Origin: Pseudomonadota bacterium
Lineage (GTDB): Bacteria > Bdellovibrionota_C > UBA2361 > OMII01
Assembly: GCA_026390555.1 (NCBI GenBank)
Contig: JAPLFS010000063.1
Coordinates: 24,630-88,629 of the forward strand
Length of the DNA: 64,000 nt
Direction of reading: 5' to 3'
Part shown: positions 35,199 to 44,507 of the stretch, piece by piece
Numbering within the stretch: position 1 is the first letter of the stretch
Layout: every line of letters starts with the position of its first letter
Translations under genes and position numbers: made by a program
The notes under the pieces: generated by a model
Database searches by the model: none
The model's input: only the letters and a program-made list of their open reading frames with translations
Told to the model about the DNA's origin: nothing

Positions 35199-36386
35199 CT
35201 ATAAGATGTACCGCACCAGATCATTGCCAAATGCAAATATCATCAGGGTTAGAAGGAGCACCATTCCTATCTGAGTCACTGTCTCCTGAAAACGAATACT
35301 GAGCGGTTTGCCCTTCAGAAGCTCGATTGTAAATATAGTTAGATGTCCACCATCGAGCACCGGAATGGGGAGCAGGTTCATAACCCCAAGGCTCACGTTA
35401 AGAAAGATCATAATCCCTATAACCGCCAAGATCCCCTCATTAGCGCTGGCAGCTGTCTGTTTAATAATCTCTAGCGGCCCACCGAGGGTCTTGGTTGGCG
35501 AAAGAATTCCAGTTAGTAGCGCCTTAAGCACCCGCAGGGTCTGTAGCGATAGTCCTACTACCTGATCCTTGCCAGCAGTCATCGCACCGAAGAGCCCAAC
35601 GGGCTCATAGGTAACGTTGTGCATCGCCGGAGAGATTCCAATCCGATAGGTCGTCTCAGCGGTTCGTCCCTCAAGCACATCGAGCTCGGCCATGCCTGCG
35701 GCTGGCTGTACCTGTATGGTCAAGGCATCGAACTCCGCAGCATTAGATTCCTTTGGTCGATTAATCTTGAACTCAAGGGGCTTACCGCCCGAGCCACGCA
35801 CGATCTCGACGAATTCCTTAAAGGTAGCTACCGTTAGTCCATTAACGGTTAGCACATTGTCGCCACTTTTAATGCCGGCCTTCTCTGCAGGCATCCCGCT
35901 CTGAACCATCCCGACCGTTACGGGTCCGTCCTGAACATGAGGTAGTCCAACTACATAATACACGCCCGCAGCAAGTAGCCAGGCGAAGAGAAAGTTAAAT
36001 ACTGGCCCAGCCAAAACAATAGCGCAGCGTGCTAGGTAGGACTTCTTAAGAAACCACTTCGATTCGTCCTGCAACAACCGCTCCTGCTCCGGCGAGAGCG
36101 TAGACTGCGTTCCCTCTATAGGAGAGGCTCCACCGGCCTGCTCGCCAGGAGCTCTGCCGTGATGCACCAACCCCGGGTCATCTCCAGCCATGCGCACAAA
36201 ACCACCCAACGGAATAGCGCGTAGCGAGTAGGTAGTTTCGCCAATTGTACAAGCAAATAATTTCGGACCAAATCCGACCGAGAACTCAAGCACCCCCACA
36301 CCACACCACTTTGCGACGATGAAGTGCCCAAATTCATGGACCGTAACCAAAATACCGAGGATAATAATCGCTAATACGATTCCCAT
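35199..36386 (-). CDS. rseP: site-2 zinc metalloprotease RseP
   Basis: A 395-residue inner-membrane protease. HEFGH at residues 17-21 is the zinc motif in the first helix, and MNLLPIPVLDGGHL near residue 340 supplies the third ligand. Only one PDZ domain is evident (GMPAEKAGIKSGDNVLTVNG), versus two in E. coli RseP. A ~35-residue polar loop before the second helix (HHGRAPGEQAGGASPIEGTQ) is unusual. It performs intramembrane cleavage of anti-sigma factors and signal-peptide remnants. It directly follows dxr. Confidence 0.93.
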   Translation of the reverse strand: MGIVLAIIILGILVTVHEFGHFIVAKWCGVGVLEFSVGFGPKLFACTIGETTYSLRAIPLGGFVRMAGDDPGLVHHGRAPGEQAGGASPIEGTQSTLSPEQERLLQDESKWFLKKSYLARCAIVLAGPVFNFLFAWLLAAGVYYVVGLPHVQDGPVTVGMVQSGMPAEKAGIKSGDNVLTVNGLTVATFKEFVEIVRGSGGKPLEFKINRPKESNAAEFDALTIQVQPAAGMAELDVLEGRTAETTYRIGISPAMHNVTYEPVGLFGAMTAGKDQVVGLSLQTLRVLKALLTGILSPTKTLGGPLEIIKQTAASANEGILAVIGIMIFLNVSLGVMNLLPIPVLDGGHLTIFTIELLKGKPLSIRFQETVTQIGMVLLLTLMIFAFGNDLVRYIL

Positions 36387-36410
36387 AATAAGACCTACAA
36401 TTAAATATCG

Positions 36411-37583
36411 CTAACTCGCCTGCTGCTGCGCCCACTCACTGACCGTTGCGCAGAGCTCCATAAGCTCCCCTAGAGACTCATACCCCATATCCCCAAAGCG
36501 CTCTAAGGCCCGCTCTATGATAATATGAATCGAGGTAAAGGGTATACGATGACTCAGGAAGAGGTGAACCGCAACCTCATTAGCAGCGTTAAGAACGGCG
36601 CAGGCACCGGCTGCTCCCTCAAGGCAGGCGCGCGCGCGTTTAATACTTGGGAAACGCTCGTCATCTACCGGTAGGAAGGTCAGCTCCCTAATCTTTGTAA
36701 GATCCAATGGACGCATTATGCCAGGGAGACGATCTTCTGGGTACCGCAGCGCATAGGCTATGGGCCCCTTCATATCGGGGAGTGATAGCTGTGCTAGAAT
36801 CGTTTCATCTCTGAGCCGTATCATAGAGTGCACGATACTTTGTGGATGAATCAGGACCTCGATTGCAGCGCTTGAAATATCAAAGAGCCAGCGCGCCTCT
36901 ATCACCTCCAGCGCCTTGTTCATCATAGTAGCCGAGTCAATCGTTACCTTGGCCCCCATACTCCACTGCGGATGCTTAAGGGCCTGCTCTGGAGTTATCC
37001 CTGCAAACTGATCGAGCGGCGTATGGAGAAACGGTCCACCGGAGGCGGTTAGGATTAAGCATGAGAGCTCCGAGCGCCGCGCCCCCTGTAGCACCTGAAA
37101 GATAGCGGAGTGCTCGCTATCAACGGGGATAATCCTAGCACCACTCTGGCGCGCCTTTTCAAGCACCAGGGCCCCTGCAACAACCAGGCTCTCCTTATTA
37201 GCAAGCGCTACGTCTTTGCCAGCCTCTAGCGCTGCCAGCACGCCAGACAATCCGGCCATTCCAACAACAGCGGCCAACACGACCTCGGCCTTACAGGACT
37301 TAATCGCCGAGAGGATCTGATCCTCTCCGCAGATAAGTTGCGTGTCCTGCCAGTGGGATGCCCCATCCGATACCCCCAACTCGCGGCAGAGCTCTGTAAA
37401 AGCGGCACGATTAGCGAGCCCCGCTATGGCCGGGCGTAAAGTTCGGATCTGTTGTGCTAATTCAAGGTGCTGTTGCCCTGCAACGAGTAGCTCAATTGAG
37501 AAGAATTCTGAATGATTCCGCACTACCTCCAGCGCAGATCTTCCGATCGAACCGGTTGAACCGAGGATCGCGATCCGTTTCAT
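36411..37583 (-). CDS. dxr: 1-deoxy-D-xylulose 5-phosphate reductoisomerase
   Basis: A 390-residue enzyme of the MEP isoprenoid pathway, converting DXP to MEP with NADPH. ILGSTGSIGRSALEV (from residue 5) is the NADPH site, VDSEHSAIFQ the metal and substrate region, and TASGGPF and MGAKVTIDSATMMNKALEVIEA the active-site loop. HPQSIVHSM is also typical. Full length and normal order between cdsA and rseP. Confidence 0.97.
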   Translation of the reverse strand: MKRIAILGSTGSIGRSALEVVRNHSEFFSIELLVAGQQHLELAQQIRTLRPAIAGLANRAAFTELCRELGVSDGASHWQDTQLICGEDQILSAIKSCKAEVVLAAVVGMAGLSGVLAALEAGKDVALANKESLVVAGALVLEKARQSGARIIPVDSEHSAIFQVLQGARRSELSCLILTASGGPFLHTPLDQFAGITPEQALKHPQWSMGAKVTIDSATMMNKALEVIEARWLFDISSAAIEVLIHPQSIVHSMIRLRDETILAQLSLPDMKGPIAYALRYPEDRLPGIMRPLDLTKIRELTFLPVDDERFPSIKRARACLEGAAGACAVLNAANEVAVHLFLSHRIPFTSIHIIIERALERFGDMGYESLGELMELCATVSEWAQQQAS

Positions 37584-37588
37584 GGCTA

Positions 37589-38494
37589 CTAAAGCCCCCC
37601 AAGTAGCGCCAGCGCTACCAAAACTACCGGAGCGGCCCCGATCATGCCGTCAAATCGATCGAGAATTCCGCCGTGCCCAGGAAAGAAGGCCCCCGTATCC
37701 TTAACACCACGCAAGCGCTTTAGGTACGATTTAGAGAGATCGGCGGCCTGCGCCGCGAGAGTTGCTAAGAGCGAGATAAAAACAAGCTTTCCAGTCGATA
37801 CTCCATCTCCCAACAGGAACCTCCATAAGACTACGCCGGCTAGTGCTCCAACAACGAGACCGGTCAGCATACCCTCCACTGTTTTCTTGGGCGAGAGCGC
37901 AGGCGCCATCGTATGGCGTCCAAAGGCGCGCCCAGCGAAGTAAGCGCTCGTATCGTTGAGCGCAACTACCCCCGCGAGCCACCATACAAGCTGCACCCCA
38001 TTAGGTAACGCGCTTAGTACTATAAGTTGTGGTGCGCAGACGCCTAGTAACAAAAACGCCACTCCGTACCGTTCAGCAAAACGGGATGCGTTATCGAGCT
38101 GCGTTCGTCCCTCAAACACCTGCACTATCACCAGACCCACCCCAGCAACTAGAAGCGAGAGATAGAGCAGAGTCCAATCGATTGCGTAGCCAAAAACGCT
38201 CGTTGCTGCAACGCTTGCCGCAGCAAGACCGGGCAACACAAGCACTGTGTAAACAATAATAGCGTGCAAGGGTCGATATGCCAGGGTGTCGTTATTACGT
38301 GCGAAGAGCCGTACCACCTCAAATATACTTACCACCACCACCGTCATGGCCCACGCCACACACAGCAGCCGGCCATAGGGCAGATAGATCGCCAGTAGCG
38401 AAAGTGCTAGCGCAACTGAAAGCACGATTAGCGCCGTCAGTAGACGATCTTTTAGCCCACCACTATGCTCAAACGAGAAGAGATTAAGGTTCAT
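37589..38494 (-). CDS. cdsA: phosphatidate cytidylyltransferase
   Basis: A 301-residue multi-pass membrane enzyme that makes CDP-diacylglycerol. The C-terminal signature (SYLKRLRGVKDTGAFFPGHG then GILDRFDG) is diagnostic. About seven to eight hydrophobic helices precede it, and DTSAYFAGRAFGRH provides the cytoplasmic metal site. The ATG at 38494 is chosen because it lies one base after the uppS stop and has GGGGCG before it; a longer frame to 38557 only overlaps uppS. Confidence 0.94.
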   Translation of the reverse strand: MNLNLFSFEHSGGLKDRLLTALIVLSVALALSLLAIYLPYGRLLCVAWAMTVVVVSIFEVVRLFARNNDTLAYRPLHAIIVYTVLVLPGLAAASVAATSVFGYAIDWTLLYLSLLVAGVGLVIVQVFEGRTQLDNASRFAERYGVAFLLLGVCAPQLIVLSALPNGVQLVWWLAGVVALNDTSAYFAGRAFGRHTMAPALSPKKTVEGMLTGLVVGALAGVVLWRFLLGDGVSTGKLVFISLLATLAAQAADLSKSYLKRLRGVKDTGAFFPGHGGILDRFDGMIGAAPVVLVALALLGGL

Positions 38495-38495
38495 A

Positions 38496-39323
38496 CTACG
38501 CCCCTTTAATCTGCTCCTGCGTGAGCCCGAATCTACGATTACGTCCTGCGAAGACATTCAGACACCTATGAAATTCATCACGCGAAAAATCCGGCCATAA
38601 CACTGGCGAAACTACTATCTCAGAGTATGCCAACTGCCACAGCAAAAAGTTAGAGATTCTAGTCTCATCGCTGGTCCTAATCAGAAGGTCAGGATCCGGA
38701 ACATCCGGCAGGTAGAGCGCCTTTGAGAAAGACTCCTCGGTGATATCCTCCGGATTAATCTCGCCCGCTTTTATCCCCCGCCCGATCTTCTTAACAGCCT
38801 GCACCAACTCATCTCGACCACCGTACGATACCGCCAGTATTAGCTCCATTCCAGTAAGATCTTTGGTCCGCTGCTCGTTGCGCTCAAGAATCTCGCGCAC
38901 CGCTTGCGGCAAGCGTGCTAGGTCCCCCATAGCACGCAGACGAATATCATGTTTAAGCAGCAGCTCAAGCTCGCCCTCAAGGTACTGAACGAAGAGACCC
39001 ATCAACCCACCGACCTCCTCCTGAGGACGCCGCCAGTTCTCGGTCGAAAATGCAAATAGTGTCAGATAACGCACCCCTAGGCGGCGGCACTCCTCTACAA
39101 CGGCACGGACACTCTTGGCGCCGTTACGGTGCCCTTCGATACGGGGAAGAAACCGGCGCTTCGCCCAGCGCCCGTTACCATCCATGATGATAGCTATGTG
39201 ACGTGGAACGACCTTCAGAGCCAGAATAGGACTAGACTCAACCGGCTCACCCTTTTCTGAATTACCCAGCACTGATTTATCTGCTGCAGTGGCAAAGCTC
39301 GCATCGTTTACGTTACTGCTCAT
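38496..39323 (-). CDS. uppS: undecaprenyl diphosphate synthase
   Basis: A 275-residue cis-prenyltransferase that builds the C55 lipid carrier for peptidoglycan and LPS. HIAIIMDGNGRWAKRR near residue 43 holds the catalytic Asp, with LTLFAFSTENWRRP following. The C-terminal RTSDETRISNFLLWQLAYSE and FVS-like block are conserved. About 40 extra N-terminal residues (ASFATAADKSVLGNSEKGE) precede the usual start; no ribosome binding site is obvious at 39323, so the true start may be internal. Confidence 0.94.
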   Translation of the reverse strand: MSSNVNDASFATAADKSVLGNSEKGEPVESSPILALKVVPRHIAIIMDGNGRWAKRRFLPRIEGHRNGAKSVRAVVEECRRLGVRYLTLFAFSTENWRRPQEEVGGLMGLFVQYLEGELELLLKHDIRLRAMGDLARLPQAVREILERNEQRTKDLTGMELILAVSYGGRDELVQAVKKIGRGIKAGEINPEDITEESFSKALYLPDVPDPDLLIRTSDETRISNFLLWQLAYSEIVVSPVLWPDFSRDEFHRCLNVFAGRNRRFGLTQEQIKGA

Positions 39324-39340
39324 AAGATATCTGACGAGGG

Positions 39341-39895
39341 CTAGACCTCTATCAACTCCTTCTCTTTGCTTGCGGCAGCAGCATCAACGTCGACGATAAA
39401 TCTATCGATAATCTTCTGAATTTCCTCCTGAGCGCGGCGGGAATCGTCCTCAGACATCTCCTTGGCCTTGGTCTTTTTCTTAACGTTTTCTACCTCATCA
39501 CGACGGAGATTACGCAGAGAGATCTTGGTCTCTTCCGACATCTTATTGACCTTCTTGATCAGATCCTTACGACGTTCCTCATTCAGGGCTGGAATAACGA
39601 TTCTGATTAGCCCCCCATCACGCGATGGATTAAAGCCAAGCTCCGATTGTCGAATAGCCTTCTCGATACTCTCAATCGCACTCGCATCGTAAACCTGTAT
39701 GGTGAGCATGCGCGACTCTGGTGCCGCTACAAGACCGAGCTGCTGAAGGGGAACCATAGAGCCGTAGTACTCTACCTGTAGCCCCTCAAGCAAAGTTGGA
39801 GTTGCACGCCCCGAACGCAACCGCCCAAGATCCCTCTTGAAGTGCTCTATCGCCTTGGCGCACTGCGCCTTGTAGTTATCAAATTGAGAACTCAT
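39341..39895 (-). CDS. frr: ribosome recycling factor
   Basis: A 184-residue two-domain protein of standard length. HFKRDLGRLRSGRATPTLLE, VEYYGSMVPLQQLGLVAAPE and NPSRDGGLIRIVIPALNEER are the classic RRF blocks, followed by the long helical bundle (KISLRNLRRDEVENVKKKTK). With EF-G it splits post-termination ribosomes. It lies 28 nt after pyrH. Confidence 0.97.
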   Translation of the reverse strand: MSSQFDNYKAQCAKAIEHFKRDLGRLRSGRATPTLLEGLQVEYYGSMVPLQQLGLVAAPESRMLTIQVYDASAIESIEKAIRQSELGFNPSRDGGLIRIVIPALNEERRKDLIKKVNKMSEETKISLRNLRRDEVENVKKKTKAKEMSEDDSRRAQEEIQKIIDRFIVDVDAAAASKEKELIEV

Positions 39896-39923
39896 AGTAT
39901 TTTAGTCTCCTCAGTAACAGCGA

Positions 39924-40655
39924 CTACCCCTGAACAAGCGTACCCACCGATTCACCACACACAATCCGTCGTAAATTACCCTCAACTCCCACATTAAAGA
40001 CAACTATAGGGAGGTTGTTATCCATACAGAGAGAGATAGCGGCGGTGTCCATCACCCGCAATCCCCGCTGCAACACATCCATAAATGATATCTTGGTAAA
40101 GGGCTTCGCATCTTTGTTCTTAACCGGATCACAGTCGTAGATTGCATCTACCTTGGTACCCTTAAGCAGGATCTCGGCCCCCATCTCCATGGCACGCAGA
40201 CTCGCTGCTGTATCGGTCGTAAAGAATGGGTTCCCGGTGCCACACGCGAAGATAACGACCCGCCCCTTTTCGAGATGTCGGGTTGCGCGGCGCTTGATGT
40301 AGGGCTCAGAGATCTCCTTCATCTCGATAGCAGAAAGTACGCGGGTATCAACCCCCTCAGCTTCGAGTCTGTCCTGCAGGGCGAGTGCATTGATGGCGGT
40401 TGCCAACATGCCCATATAATCGCCGGTGATACGATCGAGCCCCTGCGAGCCAGCCTGAATACCTCGAAAGATATTACCGCCACCGATTACGATAGCGATC
40501 TGAACACCGAGTCTACTTACCTCGCGGATCTGCGCTACGAGCCGATTCAGGATATCTGGATCGATACCGCCGGAGTTCTCTCCGGCTAGTATCTCGCCAC
40601 TGAGCTTAAGCATTATCCGCTTATACTTTACCCCTGCTTCCTGAATCTCTACCAT
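39924..40655 (-). CDS. pyrH: UMP kinase
   Basis: A 243-residue amino-acid-kinase-fold enzyme phosphorylating UMP to [17 protein letters not shown] near the start, [30 protein letters not shown] and [13 protein letters not shown] are PyrH landmarks. It connects functionally with the pyr cluster at 21805-29240. It lies 22 nt after tsf, the normal order. Confidence 0.97.
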   Translation of the reverse strand: MVEIQEAGVKYKRIMLKLSGEILAGENSGGIDPDILNRLVAQIREVSRLGVQIAIVIGGGNIFRGIQAGSQGLDRITGDYMGMLATAINALALQDRLEAEGVDTRVLSAIEMKEISEPYIKRRATRHLEKGRVVIFACGTGNPFFTTDTAASLRAMEMGAEILLKGTKVDAIYDCDPVKNKDAKPFTKISFMDVLQRGLRVMDTAAISLCMDNNLPIVVFNVGVEGNLRRIVCGESVGTLVQG

Positions 40656-40677
40656 CCTGAATCCCTATGAATGATAG

Positions 40678-41334
40678 TTATCGCTCTCCAACCATCGCCG
40701 CTACATCAGCAGCGATATTGCTCTGCACCTTCTCGATACCCTCTCCAATCTCAAGGCGAGAGAAACGACGCAATGAAACCTTCTCACCGCACCGTATACC
40801 GAACGCATCAACCATATCCTTGATGGTCTTTGAATCGGTCTCATCCTTGATGAATATCTGACGCAGTAGCACCGCGCCCTCAAGGAACTTCTCAATCTTG
40901 CCGGGAAGTATGCGATCAGCCTTCTTCTTCTGCTCTTCGTTAAGTTGCTCAAGCAGGATCTCACGCTCTTTTGCGAGCACCTCTTCGGGAACATCCTCTA
41001 CCGACAGATATGTAGGCTTCATTGCGGCAACGTGCATAGCTAAATCGCGCGCCAAGGCGCGGAACTCATCACCACGCGCAACGAAATCCGTCTCGCAGTT
41101 AAGCTCTACGATCGCCACAACTTGATCTCCTGGGTGAGTGTAAACACCCATGCTGCCCTCGGCTGCGGTCTTACCGGAGCGCTTCTCAATATCCTTTAAC
41201 CCCTTCTTGCGAAGAACCTCTATGGCCTTGTCTATAGAGCCCTCAGCCTCGCTGAGAGCCGCCTTGCAATCCATCATCCCTGCTCCGGTCATATCGCGAA
41301 GCTCTTTAATCATACCACTTGTTATCTGTGACAT
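40678..41334 (-). CDS. tsf: translation elongation factor Ts
   Basis: A 218-residue EF-Ts, the short form. IKELRDMTGAGMMDCKAALSE is the N-terminal UBA-like domain and core contact. VAIVELNCETDFVARGDEF is the central signature. The coiled-coil region (EREILLEQLNEEQKKKADRI) is retained, but the protein lacks the second half of the core found in the 283-residue E. coli protein, as in many bacteria. It regenerates EF-Tu-GTP. Confidence 0.96.
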   Translation of the reverse strand: MSQITSGMIKELRDMTGAGMMDCKAALSEAEGSIDKAIEVLRKKGLKDIEKRSGKTAAEGSMGVYTHPGDQVVAIVELNCETDFVARGDEFRALARDLAMHVAAMKPTYLSVEDVPEEVLAKEREILLEQLNEEQKKKADRILPGKIEKFLEGAVLLRQIFIKDETDSKTIKDMVDAFGIRCGEKVSLRRFSRLEIGEGIEKVQSNIAADVAAMVGER

Positions 41335-41460
41335 ACCTATTACTCCTAACTATGGAAGAAAAGAAAATTCAATCGGTGCTTGAGCATCCGCCCCAGTCCC
41401 AAACGCATGCGCCAAAAACTGGCTACATATGTCGAAACTGGGGGCGGTACCCCTTAAAAA

Positions 41461-42378
41461 CTATGCGAGAGCTGCGCCACCCTCAGTTACGGTTGCGCCG
41501 TGGCTGCCGTTAGCTGAATCCTTGTGCTTGCTACTCTCTCCACCGTTCTGTCCACCATTTGCTGTTCCACGAGCCTGATAGATCGCCCTACCCTCAATAA
41601 CAGCATCTGCTACTGCGGCTACGAAGAGCCGGATCGTGCGCGATGCATCATCGTTTGATGGGATCGGAAAGGAGACCTCTCCTGGATCTGCGTTGGTATC
41701 AACGAGCGCCACTACTGGGATGTGTAGTCTATGTGCTTCGGCGATAGAGATCTCCTCTTTCACCACATCGACTAGAAAAATAACGTCAGGAATCTTCCTC
41801 ATGTTACGGATACCACCGAGATTGGTCTCAAGCTTTCCAACCTGGCGACTGATATCTAGGCGCTCCTTTTTGGTGAGGCGTATCTTTGAGTTCTCTGTTG
41901 CTGCCTCAGCGAGCATGTTTTCAAGTTTGCGCATGCGCTCAATCGAATGCTTCATCGTTTGAAAGTTACTCAAGCATCCACCTAACCATCGAGATGCGAT
42001 GTAGAAAGCTCCGCAACGAATCGCCTCCTCACGGATGATGTCCTTAGCCTGAAGCTTCGTTCCAACGAAGAGTATATTTCCGCCAAGTGCTATGCGATCA
42101 AGGATATACTTACGAGCGATCTCCCACTTCTTCATGGTCAGATCGAGATTGATAATATGTACACCGTTACGAGCGCCGTAGATGAATGGAAGCATCTTAG
42201 GGTTCCAGCGCTGTGTCTGGTGACCGTAATGTGCGCCGGCATCCATTAAATTTTTAATTGTTATTGGAAGTCTCGGCTCACTTGCAGATATTGGAGCTGC
42301 TGCTGCTTGAGACGGCACTGCTGAAGCAGTTGACGGAAGTGGTGAAACAGACGGCTGTGCGTCCTTGCTAATTGTCAT
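41461..42378 (-). CDS. rpsB: 30S ribosomal protein S2
   Basis: A 305-residue S2. IKNLMDAGAHYGHQTQRWNP begins the conserved domain at about residue 40, followed by MLPFIYGARNGVHIINL, SRWLGGCLSNFQT and PVVALVDTNADPGEVSFPIP. It has a ~38-residue N-terminal Ala/Ser/Pro-rich extension (SPLPSTASAVPSQAAAAPIS) and a ~40-residue low-complexity tail (GTANGGQNGGESSKHKDSAN). The usual length is about 240. AAAGG lies 6 nt before the ATG. A structured leader and promoter are annotated separately. Confidence 0.96.
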   Translation of the reverse strand: MTISKDAQPSVSPLPSTASAVPSQAAAAPISASEPRLPITIKNLMDAGAHYGHQTQRWNPKMLPFIYGARNGVHIINLDLTMKKWEIARKYILDRIALGGNILFVGTKLQAKDIIREEAIRCGAFYIASRWLGGCLSNFQTMKHSIERMRKLENMLAEAATENSKIRLTKKERLDISRQVGKLETNLGGIRNMRKIPDVIFLVDVVKEEISIAEAHRLHIPVVALVDTNADPGEVSFPIPSNDDASRTIRLFVAAVADAVIEGRAIYQARGTANGGQNGGESSKHKDSANGSHGATVTEGGAALA

Positions 42379-42410
42379 TTTTTACCTTTATGTTGTCTTA
42401 GTTTGACCTC

Positions 42411-42480
42411 CCCGCACGATTGACCGCGAAGACTGTACTCCTAAGGAGCGCAATCTACGAAGCACTAAGACCGATGCGGG
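42411..42480 (-). promoter_or_regulatory. structured rpsB leader
   Basis: On the minus strand CCCGCA (42475-42480) can pair with TGCGGG (42411-42416), enclosing GATTG/CAATC and an inner CTCC-TTA-GGAG hairpin. This nested fold lies about 33 nt before the S2 start. S2 operon leaders are autoregulated in many bacteria, so a protein-binding role is plausible. The rest of the 382-nt gap up to 42760 contains the promoter at 42498-42527 and no other gene that I can see. Confidence 0.45.
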
Positions 42481-42497
42481 TGCGATAATTGTCGAGC

Positions 42498-42527
42498 CTT
42501 ATAGCACCGTTAGGGTTGTACTGCCAA
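42498..42527 (-). promoter_or_regulatory. sigma70-type promoter for the rpsB operon
   Basis: TTGGCA (42522-42527), an 18-nt spacer and TATAAG (42498-42503) on the minus strand: 5/6 matches at both hexamers. It would start a leader of roughly 115 nt containing the nested stem-loop. Confidence 0.5.
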
Positions 42528-42772
42528 CTTTTGGAGGGAAGATTCCAATACCCCGGCGCTCGCTCCCTATAATCTGCATTATCTCACCGTTATGTTACCG
42601 CATTTCAACTGGTTAGACTAACAAGTTACGGCTCTAGATTGAAGATATATGCGACTAAGGATCTCTCTTTTGGTACATTTGTACGGGTTATGTTGGCGAA
42701 ACAACCGACCCCAACGAGGCTTTTAGCCAAGTCGCTGCGGATTTTAATTACTATTACGGAGTGGTAGGTGCT

Positions 42773-43576
42773 ATGCAGAAATTAATTCACATGATCTTGG
42801 ATTACGCCCCGGGTGATTTGGCATGCGCAGAGGTCGTCTCTGCCCTAGCGGCTCAGATCCCGGGCGACTATCACTGGCACGTTACCTCCGTTGTATCCTT
42901 TGATACGATATCGACGGGGTTCGTTATGGCTCAACTCGGTATGCAGTCGACCGCCCTAAGACCTAGCGAAACCCTAATCTACGCCAATTGTGCTCCCCGT
43001 AAGGATCGCAGCGAGGCGCGCGTCAATAACGAGGGTGAGGGTTTTCTATACGGCGTACTTAAAAATGGGGTCAGGGTGCTGGCGGTAAATGCAGGGCACT
43101 CCTGCTCGTTTATACGCGACGATCTGGCGGAGCTCTGGACGATAGCCGTTGACTGTAGCGGTTCTCAGTTCCGTTCAAGGGATAACTTTCCGCAGTTAGT
43201 CGGACGCGCCGCGCGTGAAGAGCGGGGCTTTTTATTAAAGCAGCTCGATCCGCACACTGTTATCCCAGCCACTCCGCTCTCTGCTGTCGGCTATATAGAC
43301 TCATTTGGTAACCTTAAAACCACCATCAGGGACGGCGATGCTGAACTTTGCGACCTGCGCCCCGGTCAACGTCTGCTCGTTTCGATTAACGGTGTCGAGA
43401 TGGCTGTTACCGTTGCGACCGGAAGCTTCAATGTTCAGGAGGGCGATATCGCTCTCTCTCCCGGCTCAAGTGGACACTCGCGTAAGTACTGGGAGATTTT
43501 TCAGCGTGGCGGCTCGGCCTGGCACACCTACCGCAAGCCGCGCCCGGGCTCGCATATTACGATTAAGGGTCATTAA
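42773..43576 (+). CDS. SAM hydroxide adenosyltransferase-like (DUF62) protein
   Basis: A 267-residue protein. The ATG at 42773 is preferred over a GTG at 42761, with GGAG 10 nt upstream. YIDSFGNLKTTI near residue 178 is the strongest signature of the DUF62 family, whose members hydrolyse S-adenosylmethionine to adenosine and methionine. LDYAPGDLACAEVVSAL at the N-terminus and FLYGVLKNGVRVLAVNAGH occupy the places of the family's DFGxxD and substrate blocks but differ from them. The C-terminal barrel ends with DIALSPGSSGHSRKYWEIFQ. The acidic residue pattern is altered, so the enzyme may have different activity. Monocistronic, converging on a flagellin gene. Confidence 0.65.
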   Translation: MQKLIHMILDYAPGDLACAEVVSALAAQIPGDYHWHVTSVVSFDTISTGFVMAQLGMQSTALRPSETLIYANCAPRKDRSEARVNNEGEGFLYGVLKNGVRVLAVNAGHSCSFIRDDLAELWTIAVDCSGSQFRSRDNFPQLVGRAAREERGFLLKQLDPHTVIPATPLSAVGYIDSFGNLKTTIRDGDAELCDLRPGQRLLVSINGVEMAVTVATGSFNVQEGDIALSPGSSGHSRKYWEIFQRGGSAWHTYRKPRPGSHITIKGH

Positions 43577-43582
43577 TACACG

Positions 43583-43626
43583 AAAAAGATGAGCCCCGCG
43601 CAGGATTACTCCCGCGCAGGGCTCAT
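43583..43626 (-). terminator. intrinsic terminator of flagellin gene 1
   Basis: On the minus strand ATGAGCCC pairs with GGGCTCAT. The stem continues through GCGC with two G-U pairs to a GTAA loop (about 16 bp), followed by CTTTTTC. It sits 20 nt after the flagellin stop and could also serve the convergent gene ending at 43576. Confidence 0.8.
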
Positions 43627-43646
43627 ACCCCGCCCTACACTCCCAA

Positions 43647-44507
43647 TTAACTTAGGAGCTTGAGCGCCAACGCTGGAGCCTGGTTAGCCTGAGCAAGAAC
43701 AGCCACTCCAGCATTCTGGAGAATGTTCAGTCTGGTCAGGTTTGCCGCCTCTTCAGCGATGTCGAGGTCACGGATGCGACTCTCAGCAGCGGCGAAGTTC
43801 TCACGTGCAACTGAGAGGTTACTCACCGCTAAGTGCAACCGAGACTCAATAGCTCCCAACGAACCCCGCGTTTGAGCTAGCGACTGAATCGCGCCAGTTA
43901 CTGCATCGAGCGTTATGCGCGACGCGCTCTGGCTCAGCTCAAGACTACTCGCATTAAGCGAATAGGTCAGAACCGAGGAACCAGAACTTGCCAAGCCGAG
44001 CGCCGCCAACGTTCCAGTTACGTTATTAATCGTAATCTGGGATGTCGAGGCGGAATCAAATCCAACCTGCAACGTTATGCTGGTTGAGCCCGACAGGATC
44101 TTTATCCCGTTGAACTCAGTGGTTACCGCGATTCGCTCAATTTCTGAGCTAAGCGCCGTAAATTCACTTTGCAGCGCAGAACGCTGAGTCGACGAGAACG
44201 TACCGGTTGAAGACTGCTGCGCGAGCTCTGCAAGGCGTGTTAACACACCTTCGACCTCCCCCAGCGCAGAGTCTGCGATCGCTATCGTTGATATGCCGTC
44301 GTTTGCGTTTCGCACCGCTACCTGACCGATGCGAATCTTCGCTCTCAGATCATCAGCGATGGCGAGGCCTGCGGCATCGTCACTCGCTGAATTGATCCGA
44401 AGACCGGAGCTTAACTTTTCGTAGGTTTTGTTTAACGCAAGGTCAGTTTTTGCTAGTCGCGATTGCGCTCGCAAAGACGAGATATTATTGCCTAATGTAA
44501 TAGCCAT
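43647..44507 (-). CDS. fliC: flagellin
   Basis: A 286-residue short flagellin. The N-terminal D0/D1 region has ITLGNNISSLRAQSRLAKTD, LSSGLRINSASDDAAGLAIA and VRNANDGISTIAIADSALGE. The C-terminus has ESRIRDLDIAEEAANLTRLN and LQNAGVAVLAQANQ. Both ends are needed for filament packing and are complete. Only a small Ser/Thr-rich D2-like centre is present. AAGGAGG lies 7 nt before the ATG. It has its own sigma28-like promoter (44737-44764) and terminator, so it is transcribed alone. Paralogue of the gene at 45123. Confidence 0.97.
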   Translation of the reverse strand: MAITLGNNISSLRAQSRLAKTDLALNKTYEKLSSGLRINSASDDAAGLAIADDLRAKIRIGQVAVRNANDGISTIAIADSALGEVEGVLTRLAELAQQSSTGTFSSTQRSALQSEFTALSSEIERIAVTTEFNGIKILSGSTSITLQVGFDSASTSQITINNVTGTLAALGLASSGSSVLTYSLNASSLELSQSASRITLDAVTGAIQSLAQTRGSLGAIESRLHLAVSNLSVARENFAAAESRIRDLDIAEEAANLTRLNILQNAGVAVLAQANQAPALALKLLS

